Shown in pieces: positions 56,049 through 64,000 of a stretch of DNA of 64,000 nucleotides. The position numbers and the translations under genes are program-made. The notes below the pieces were generated by a model. The model was not told the origin of the DNA. It made no database searches and worked only from the letters and a program-made list of their open reading frames with translations. The DNA is from Avena insularis (Eukaryota; Streptophyta; Magnoliopsida; Poales; Poaceae), in assembly GCA_023614405.1 (NCBI GenBank), contig CM042694.1, positions 129,523,711 to 129,587,710 on the forward strand, read 5' to 3'. How positions within the stretch are numbered: the stretch's first letter is position 1; each line of letters begins with the position of its first letter.

Positions 56049-57700
56049 AAAGATCCATTTATTTTCCACGGCCTTGCGACCTTCTGGAAGATCCACCAAG
56101 GTCCAAACTTGGTTTTCATGCATGGATCCTATTTCGGATTTCATGGCTTCTAGCCATTTCTCAGAGTCAGCACTACCCATAGCTTCTTTGTAGTTTGCAG
56201 GTTCATCCTGATCATCTAATATGACAGACATTACAAGGCTACTATACCAATCTAGAGTGGCACGAACCCTTGTAAACCTACGAACCTCAGGAGTCTCGAC
56301 GTCATTGTTTTGATCAGCATCAATGGACTCTTCCTCCACGTTGGAGAGCGGTTTCGGAACAGCTTCCGTTGTGCTACTCGGAATACGGAGAGAAGGGTCA
56401 ACAATTTCATCTAACTCAATTTTCCTTCCACTCACCCCTTTTGCAAGAAACTCTTTCTCGAGAAAGGTGCCGGTTTTTACGACAAGTGTTTTGCCTTCGG
56501 CTTGATTGTAGAAGGTATATCCAACAGTTTCCCTTGGATATCCTACAAAGATACATTTTTATGATTTGGGTTCGAGTTTGTCAGGTTGTAGTTTCTTAAC
56601 ATACGCCTCACATCCCCAAACTTTTAGAAAAGACAACTTTGGCTTCTACCCATACCATATCTCATATGGGGTTGTCTCCACGGATTTGGATGGTGCTCGA
56701 TTTAAAATAAAAGCGGCGGTTTCTAACGCGTATCCCCAAAAAGACACAGACAAATCAGTTAAAGACATCATGGACCGTACGCTATCCAATAGCGTTCGGT
56801 TACGATGTTCCGACACACCATTACGTTGTGGTGTTCCGGCTGGCATAAGCTGTGGGATGATCCCACAGTCCTTCAAGTGCATGTTAAACTCATAACTCAA
56901 ATAATCGCCTCCCCGATCCGATCGAAGGTGCTTGATTTTCTTGTTAAGTTGATTCTCTACCTCTTTCTGAAATTCTTTGAACTTTTCAAAGGTTTCAGAC
57001 TTGTGCTTCATCAAGTAGATATATCCATATCTGCTCAAGTCGTCAGTAAAGGTAACAAAGTAACGATAACCATTGTGTGTTGAGACACTCATTGGTCCAC
57101 ATACATCCGTATGTATGATCCCAAGTAGGTCTACAGCTCTCTCCACTATGCCGGAGAATGGTGTCCTGGTCATCTTGCCCATGAGGCATGGCTCACATGT
57201 ATCAAGGGATTCGAAATCCAATGATCCAAGAAGCCATTCTGAATGAAGCTTCTCCATGCGCTTTATGCCAATATGACCGAGACGACAATGCCATATGTAC
57301 ATGGAATTATCGTCACTGTGCTTCCATCGTTTAGCATCAACATTGTGTATGTGTGTATTACAATCAAGATCAAGTAGGAATAAACTATCACATATAGGAG
57401 CATGAACATAGAAAATATCATTCATATAAATTGAACAACCATTTGTTCCTGATTTAAACGAATAATGGTCTTGCAACAAGCAAGACCCACTCACAATATT
57501 CATACTCAGTGCGGGTACATAATAGCATTTATTCAAAACCAACAATAATCCTGACGGTAGACAGAGATGCAGTCGCAAGCGGCCATCACTTGACTCTCGA
57601 AGCATTGTCGAAGCGCATCATCACCTCGTCCTTCCTCAGGCGCCTCCTACTCTGCAGATCCTGCGAGAGTTACAAATGTGAGCAAGATCCGGTATCAAAT
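56044..57700 (-). pseudogene. Element D pol: protease trace, integrase and RT start
   Basis: On the minus strand a DTGSCSHICNSRRI-like protease trace lies near 57660-57690. The integrase follows in one frame (57605 to 56646): zinc part WHCRLGHIGIKRMEKLH ... CEPCLMGKM, and core HTDVCGP, LRSDRGGDYLS and GVSEHRNRTLLD. A TAG at 56646-56648 and a TAA near 56560 interrupt it, but the same frame continues to VRRFTRVRATLDW and the RT start VENKWIFK at about 56060, where E is inserted. Confidence 0.88.
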
Positions 57701-57781
57701 ACCGTGTGTTACTCTGGCGCTTGTAAGGAATACATCAATAACATGTATATCATATATACCTTTGTCCGGATGGCTATCTTG

Positions 57782-58606
57782 TCACCGCTTGTCTTCAAGG
57801 TACTTAGGCAATTTGCCTTTCCAAAGGCCCATCCCTTTGCGATAGTAGCGAAGTGCAGACTTAGGACCAGGCTTTGCAGTCTTTGGGGTGCTATGGACAA
57901 ACCTTCCATCCCTCTTAGACTTCTTACCCTTGCCTTTTCCCTTTTGCCCCGGTTTCTTAAAGTTGGCAGCCTTGTTGACCATCAACACCGTGTGCTCCTT
58001 CTTGATTTCAACCTCAGCAGTTTTGAGCATGGCGAACACCTCAGCAAGGGTCTTGGTCATCCCTTGCATGTTGTAGTTCATCACAAAACTCTTATAGCTA
58101 GGGGGCAGCGAGTGCAGCACCCTATCTATGGCGAGCTCCTCCGGGATTTTGCAATCCAAGGCGTTTAGGCGCTTAACGTAGCCAGACATTTTGACCACAT
58201 GCTCACTAGTACTGTTGTGCTCTTCCATTTTAGTAGAGAAGAAAAGCTCGGAAGCATCATAACTCTCTGCACGAGCCTGCGGAGCAAAGACGGCTTTGAG
58301 ATCCTCAATGATCTCAAAAGCATTCATCTTCTCAAAACGCTTTTGAAGCTCCGGCTCCATGGCATAGAGAATTCCACTCTGGATGAGGGAGAAATCGTCC
58401 GCCTTGGACTACCAGACATTCTTTTTGTCCTGAGAGGCGGAATCTGCAGGCTTAGCCAGAAGCTCATCCTCGATGACATAAGTTAACTTGTAGGGGACTA
58501 GGAGGATCCTAAGATTGCGGAACCATGCGGTGAAGTTGGTTCCATCAGTTTTCAGCTTGTCCTTCTCGAGGAAAGTGCTAAGGTTGAAGGTGGATGGGCG
58601 AGACAT
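57782..58606 (-). pseudogene. Element D gag with one internal stop and a damaged zinc knuckle
   Basis: On the minus strand the ATG at 58606 opens MSRPSTFNLSTFLEKDKL and reaches a TAG at 58409-58411. The same frame then continues (MEPELQKRFEKMNAFEII, YVKRLNALDCKIPEELAIDR, a Lys-rich KGKGKGKKSKR) to 57782. Where Copia gag proteins have a CCHC zinc knuckle, the sequence reads RYYRKGMGLWKGKLPKYL, so the Cys and His ligands are lost. The gag could form a shell-like protein only without this nucleic-acid finger. Confidence 0.83.
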
Positions 58607-58611
58607 CTACA

Positions 58612-59568
58612 AAGGAATTTGCAAAGTATTTAGACTATGTTCATAATAATGAGTTCAAATTTTAATAAAGGAACTCCCACTTAAACGAACATCCCTCTAC
58701 TCGTTTAGTGATCACATGATCCCTATCCCCTGCACCTCCCCCGATCATCACGGCCATCAGTGCAGTATCAAAGGTGGACATTCTCTAATGTCGATCACAT
58801 CAACCATGTGATTCATCCTCGACCTTTCGGTCTCTTGTATTCCGAGGCCACGCTTCTTTAGCGTGCTAGGCTCGCCAGTCCTAACTCGTGTGTATTCGCA
58901 GTGCAACATGGCTTGCACCCACTGTATGCGAACGTAGATATGCCTGACCCCCGATCATCACGGCCGGCCTCATACCGAAGAACTTTCTTGGTGGTGCACA
59001 CACAAGGGGAATACGATAACTGGAATACTATGAGGGATTATCTTATTATGCTACCGTCTAGTAGGTATACTAGCATAATAAGTAATACTTCTAAAGTAAA
59101 GTGTTATGACATGGTTACAGCTTTAAGATCATCATCAATAGCTTCAATGAGAGTTTCATAAACTTGTCATTGCCATGTCATAATACTTGCCCCTATGCAA
59201 TAACGAAGATAGACGCTTCTATATTGACTATTGCATGTTTTACGTGGCTTTAGGGCTTTCGCAGTAGAACCCCTTCCCACCTACGAACGTCGAGCCAGAA
59301 CATGGATTCAATGATTGCCGTTCTTCTTCCCTTTTCAGGGCCCTCCAGTGTCAATGTCATATCAACTACTGTAGAGAGACAGACACCCCCCTAAGCCACT
59401 TTGATTTGTGGACCAGTCTCGTGAATCACCACGTGAGGTCGGTTGGGGGCCGCTTCATCAAACAGTGCTGCAATATGAACAATAACACTAAAGAAGGTAG
59501 CAACTAGAGAATCAATGCCCACATATTGCTATGTGTTCTATCCGTACGACATGTCTACCCATAGACCC
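58612..59568 (-). other. Element D 5' untranslated leader
   Basis: About 950 bp between PBS and gag on the minus strand. No coding domain; the open frame 58901-59161 on the plus strand has no support. A leader of this length is normal for BARE/Angela elements. Confidence 0.7.
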
Positions 59569-59580
59569 GCTCTGATACCA
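59569..59580 (-). other. Primer-binding site of element D (minus strand, tRNA-iMet)
   Basis: On the minus strand TGGTATCAGAGC, a perfect match, two bases from the LTR end. Confidence 0.93.
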
Positions 59581-59581
59581 C

Positions 59582-61227
59582 TGAAGGGTTCCGTAGCAGA
59601 AAACAAAAAAATTCTATCTACTCAAACACTAATACCAGGATCTATACTATGTAGACATAAGTAACGGAGAAGGAATATAGTATTCATACCTTTGCAGAGG
59701 GAGGCACGCCTTACGCAGGAAGGCGTATATTGATGAAGACGAGCAGCACCCCAAGTGTGGTGCCTCCGAAGTTCGTCACACGTCCGATGTAGCGGACGTC
59801 AACCGAGCTCCGATCCAGCCAAGCAGCAGAAGAAGTAGATGCCGGATCGCCGATCACACGACGGTAATGTGAATGTGGAGAACTCAACCACGAGGTCCTC
59901 CCCAATATTACGGGGAAGTCCTCAGCAGAAGAGAGAGAGAATGAGAGGAATGGGTGTCTTCCAAGGGGAAGGGGGACCCCTTTATATAGTAGGAGGGGGG
60001 CGCACCACCCAGGGGCCAGGCGGTGTGGGACTAATGCCCACACCCGCCGGCCACCATGGGGCAGCCGCCGGCCCCAGGTGGGCCCCACTGGGGCGGCCCA
60101 CCAGCCCTAGGCCGGTCGGCCCCCTCTCCCTAGGCGCCTTGCCCACTTGGGCCTCCCCTCGGGTGAGGCCCATTAGCAATATAGTGCCTTTTAAAATAAA
60201 ATAAAATATATATTTAATATTAATTCTCCAATTAAGATTCAAATACACATATTATATTATTCCTTCACTCCGAAACATCTTCCAGACCCCTTCCGATCTC
60301 CATCGGATGTTACCGAAACTATTCCGGTTTCTCTCTCTCTCTCTCTATTTCTCATATGATACCTCATCTACCCTAAGCGTCCCCACCCTTAAGCGTGACA
60401 TCCTTCAGTTCAGAAACACTCCGGACATGATAGAGACCACTCTCATATCAATGATCAACAGAGGGACCTGGATGGCCATGTGACCCCCGTGTGTTTCACG
60501 AATTCAATCGCTCGAACCGTGAGATAGTCGTTCCCCATTCCCTTTGTCATACGATACCTAATTCATCCGAGACTTGATCTTCGATATCCCTATACCTTAG
60601 TTCGATCTCGTTACCGATGAACTTGTTTTCTCGTTCTCATGTCGTTGCATTCCGTGACCTAGTCACATGCTTGCAAGTTTCATTAATGTAACGTCACCGA
60701 GATGGCCACATGTATCTGTCCGTTACATGGACTAGACAAATCTTGGTCTTGATATGTACTCCTCTACGCATTCCTTCAGAAAACCTGAGTGACACCTTTT
60801 TGATCACCCTGTTACGAGATGATTCTTGATAACCATCTAAGCTTCTTCCAGAATGGTGATTTGCATTACCTCACAGTCAAAGGATCAGGTTGCGAGGTTC
60901 TCTGTGTTTTATCATCAATGGTGAACTTTGTAACTAGATCTCATTATGATATAACGGTCGGATGTTTGTCTATCATGTTATTCAACTAATAACATGACCT
61001 CATTGTCAGTTGGCATAAATGCCCATGATCTTGAAACATAGATCATCCTCATGACCAATGAACTAGTTCACTAGAGGTAACTAGAGACACGGTTTGTTTA
61101 CATACCACACGTGTATTAACGTTTCATATTAACACAGTTATAGCACAGTATGAAACGTATTATGAACATACAGGAGGTATATCAAATAATACACTTTATT
61201 ATTTGCCTCTAGGGCATAACTCCTTCA
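59582..61227 (-). repeat. 5' LTR of element D
   Basis: A complete LTR of 1646 bp; on the plus strand TGAAGGGTTCCG to ACTCCTTCA. A minus-strand TATA-like CTATATAAAGGGG lies at about 59979-59992. Confidence 0.94.
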
Positions 61228-62364
61228 CTGCATCCCTAGATCGGGAGGGATCTGAAGCTCTTCCCGGCACCCTGCCGGAGAGGGGAATTCACCCTGAGGC
61301 CTTCTTCATCATCATGCAAGCCTCCGGTGTGATGCGTGAGTAGTTCATCCTTGGACTACGGATCCATGTAGTAGCTAGATGGCTGGTTCTCCTCCTTTGT
61401 GCTTTCATGTCTAGATCTTGTGAGCTCCGTTCATGATCAAGATCATCTATTTGTAATTCTGCATGTTGTGTTTGCGGGGATCCGACGGATATTGAGATGC
61501 TATTTCAGATTGATTATTGATTCTATCATGTCTTTGTTATTTGTGATCTTGCATGCTTTCCGTTGTTAGTAGCTATCTTGGCCAAGTAGATGCTAGCAAC
61601 TCCAAGAGTTAGTATTTATGCTCGATAGTGGGTTCATGCCTCCGTAATGGGAAGTGACATAAATCTCTAAGGTACTAGATGTCTTTTGTTACTCTGGGAG
61701 AAAACAACAATCCTTTGTTCATAGAACAATCGTATTGTTTACTTTACACGCAATTAAGTAAAGCAATAATCTGTTGCTTGCAACTTAATCTTGGAGGGTT
61801 CGGATGATAACCTGAAGGTGGATTATTAGTCATAGATGTAGTTGGATGGCGGTCTATGTATAATGTTGTAATGCCCAATCAAGTTCCAAAGGAGTCAAGA
61901 TGATTAGTATATGCATGTATTGCTTTCTCGATGTTTGTCAATTGCCCCGCTGTAATTTGTTCACCCAGCATGTTATCTATCTAAGGAGAGCCACCTCTAG
62001 TGAACTATGGATCCTGATCCTTTTCTTTTACATACAATCTATAAATTGTTTACTGCTTTGTGTTTACTTTCTACAAACTATTATTTCTTTCCATTCGATA
62101 CGTTTAATCCTTTGTTTTCAGCAAAACACGGTGAGATTAACAACCTCATCGCAAGTTGGGGACAAAGTTCTGTGGTTGTGTTGTGCAGGTCTCCATGTTG
62201 CTACTAGCACCGGTAGTGCGCCCTACCAAGGCTTAGCTAGCAACACATTTGGGGTGTTTCCTTGCTCCTACTGGTTCGATTAAACCTTGGTTTCATAACT
62301 GAGGGAAACTTGCTGCTGTGCTCATCATACCTTCCTCTTGGGGTTCCCAACGAGCTCTACATCA
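61228..62364 (+). repeat. C LTR, right segment
   Basis: Continuation of the C LTR after D, ending CTCTACATCA. ORFs here (61900-62283) are LTR sequence. Typical leader-like features of this LTR class precede the end. Confidence 0.72.
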
Positions 62365-62394
62365 ACACCGCACCAGCACTTTTCTGGCGCCGTA

Positions 62395-62402
62395 CACTGA
62401 GC
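62395..62402 (+). other. Truncated primer-binding site of element C
   Basis: TTTTCTGGCGCCG matches the A and B leader for 13 bases; the PBS part is TGGCGCCG. The following TACACTGAG does not match tRNA-Asp, so a deletion or rearrangement starts here. Confidence 0.65.
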
Positions 62403-63490
62403 CATCACCAAGCAGGAGTAGGGATTTTACCTCCTCACGAGGGTCCCAAACCTGGGTAAAAAACCACTATGTCATATCTCTGTCGTGCGCATGTTCCATT
62501 GTTGCCGTCGTCTTCAACGAGATCCAAGCGCGTGTTCAGTCCCCTCACGAATCCGGGGTTCATTGGTGCCCCTGTTCTTTCACGGGACATTCATTCTCTG
62601 ACACAAACACACACCCTAGCAAGATCCAACAACATCACGACCTTAATTGGACTAGGGTTGGGTGTGTATGTGGTTGGTCAGTGTGAAGAAGACATGGGGT
62701 GGAGTGCCTTAGTGGGATTGTCAGGGGCACATGATAGTGAGGTGTTGTTGCGCCATGGGTGGAGAGAGCCAGTTTTTCGGCGGTGGTGGTGGCAAGGAGT
62801 TCTTCCCCTTGACATGTCATAAATTAGCAATTCTTTCACTTTTCTCATATGAAAAAGTCCATAGTGCCTTTGGAGTTTGCGGCCAAAGTAGCCTCCTAGT
62901 TAGCTTTGTCGTTGTCTGGATAGTCTGTCATGCCGCCCTTCTCATCCTCATCGACCCTAAGGCTCATTTGACCCATCCACAGCCCCTTCTCCTGCACCTC
63001 CAACTAGTCGCCTTCTCATGCAAACCGATATCAAACTCAATGTCATCAGCGGTATCCCATCATTGTCGCACTCGTTGAGGAATCTTGTGGTCTATATGGG
63101 ATACCATTTTCCATTCTTCAAGAACATCTCAACTTGAACAATTCCAAAATATTTTTGTGAACATACTCTATCCATGTTTAGAAAATATTTTCATGCATTT
63201 TTCTGTAATAAAGACGCGTGCACTTGGGAGGCAAAACACCAAATCTAGAATCAACCGGAAATCCAAATCGGCTCGTGGGTGCGTATGAACCCATTGTTTG
63301 ACATTTTATGCTTGCACACAAGTTCCATGAAAAAAATTATGGTTTTTATTTGCGGGGAAAAAAATTATGTGGCCAGTCTAAAAAGATAAAAGATTGTCCA
63401 CTAAATAGCATGTTAGAGTATCAAAATTTGTCTTTTTACAGCGACAACAAGTAATAATGATATGAGAAGATAACATCGTTACTATTGAGA
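62403..63490. other. Unassigned DNA after the C breakpoint
   Basis: About 1.1 kb with open frames on the plus strand (62469-62822, 62731-63078) that show no domain and no clear start context. The first ~60 bp, with a GTAGGGATTTTACCT and CCCAAACCTGGGTAAA pattern, remind me of leader sequence of another grass LTR element, with low certainty. From 63100 it is AT-rich. No RNA gene is seen. Confidence 0.35.
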
Positions 63491-64000
63491 AGGTCAGTCT
63501 TAGAGCATCTCCACCCGCGTTCCCGGGAGGGCGTTCCCAGGGCGATCCATGCCTCGGATCCCGCAATGTACCGCCAGGCAATGACCGCCCGTCTCGTCGG
63601 TCACGCGTCGCCTTAACGGCACGCCATCGTCCTCCCGCCTTCCCGCCTTGTCCTCTTTTCCCACCCATGCCGCTACACCCCTCCCGCACTCACCGCCCTT
63701 TCCTCTTTCGGCTAAAAATGTCGGCACCCTCGCTGATTCCCAAAGAACACTCTCACGCCTCCCATTCCCCAACCACAACTCCACCTTTGGCGAAGAGAAC
63801 AAGATCTCGGCAGTAGCAATGGCGGAGAGGTACCTGGTGACCCGGTGGCGGCGAATGGCTTCGGCTGGCGGTCTCTACAACCGTGGGAGGCATGGATGCT
63901 TCACGATGCCGGCAACATGACGGCACCGGACTTCCGGTGCCTGCCTACTTGGAAGCTTAGCGTCAGCGGCGTGCCGGTGCCACCGGTGCCTGAGGGCAAC
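63491..64000 (+). other. Possible class II or other repeat edge at window end
   Basis: The sequence changes sharply to GC-rich at CTTAGAGCATCTCCACCCGCG (63499-63518), a phrase typical for the edges of several grass DNA transposons and their relatives. An ATG at 63819 starts a short frame (MAERYLVTRWRRMASAGG) to 63920, with no recognised domain. The element, if real, continues beyond the window, so no partner terminus can be seen. Confidence 0.3.

Larger units (their letters stand above)
41187..61227 (-). mobile_element. Element D: Ty1/Copia (Angela/BARE-like) retrotransposon, minus strand, split by E
   Basis: LTRs at 41187-42756 (first 74 bp lost) and 59582-61227 flank a Copia gag-pol on the minus strand. 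The PBS for tRNA-iMet lies beside the right LTR and the PPT beside the left LTR. Gene order on the minus strand is gag, protease, integrase, RT, RNase H. LTR start TGAAGGAGTTATGCCCTAG and the PPT are Angela/BARE-type. E is inserted within the RT with TSD CTCTT. The element sits in the LTR of C, but the truncated left edge has removed its TSD. Confidence 0.93.
40794..62402 (+). mobile_element. Element C: B-like Ty3/Gypsy LTR with truncated internal domain, split by D
   Basis: It starts TGATACATTGCAAATG and follows the element B LTR closely for about 300 bp (40794-41100). It resumes after element D at 61228 and runs to ACATCA at 62364. The LTR is about 1.53 kb without D. A further 30 bp leads to TGGCGCCG at 62395-62402, the first eight bases of a tRNA-Asp PBS, where homology stops. 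It is therefore a 5' LTR with the internal domain removed, or a junction product of a larger deletion. No TSD could be found. Confidence 0.75.

Noticed and set aside
62469..63078. Possible host gene fragment after element C
   Set aside because: No ATG context, splice pattern or domain supports coding; left as unassigned DNA.

Overview
The window is a dense nest of plant LTR retrotransposons. I find no convincing host gene, no rRNA or tRNA gene and no bacterial-type feature. The families (Angela/BARE-like Copia, SIRE/Maximus-like Copia, Tat-lineage Gypsy with an antisense gene, non-autonomous Gypsy elements primed by tRNA-Asp, and a very long solo LTR) together suggest a large pooid grass genome, probably Triticeae. 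That assignment rests on recalled family features, not on a database search.

Left block (1-31214). Element A is a non-autonomous Gypsy element whose 5' LTR starts before the window. It is split by two insertions. A1 (1915-10238) is a Copia element with a perfect 5-bp target-site duplication (AGTGG) and ruined coding capacity. A2 (13260-29077) is an apparent 4.6-kb solo LTR with duplication AGCGG. A2 is itself split by A3 (14692-25873), a minus-strand Tat-lineage Gypsy element with duplication CCACC. A3 carries a broken pol on the minus strand and a multi-exon gene on the plus strand, antisense to pol.

Middle block (31215-40793). Element F is an older Tat-like remnant with a decayed antisense gene on the minus strand and what looks like part of an LTR promoter at its right end. 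Element B (32045-38636, minus strand) is inserted in it. B is non-autonomous, is related to A internally, has different LTRs, and carries two tandem primer-binding sites.

Right block (40794-62402). Element C is a B-like Gypsy LTR that ends eight bases into its primer-binding site. It is split by D (41187-61227, minus strand, Angela/BARE-like Copia). D is split inside its reverse transcriptase by E (44214-56043, plus strand, SIRE/Maximus-like Copia, duplication CTCTT). E is the most complete element: LTRs, PBS, gag, pol with a single in-frame TAG, an extra 3' ORF, and PPT. The tail (62403-64000) holds unassigned repeat-like DNA and a possible class II element edge.

No element looks fully autonomous as it stands. 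A, B, A1, A3 and solo LTR A2 could only have moved, if at all, with proteins supplied by other copies. D and E are the closest to functional and are stopped by a few nonsense codons or frameshifts. Structural boundaries come from direct LTR-pair, TSD, PBS and PPT comparison and are firmer than the family names.
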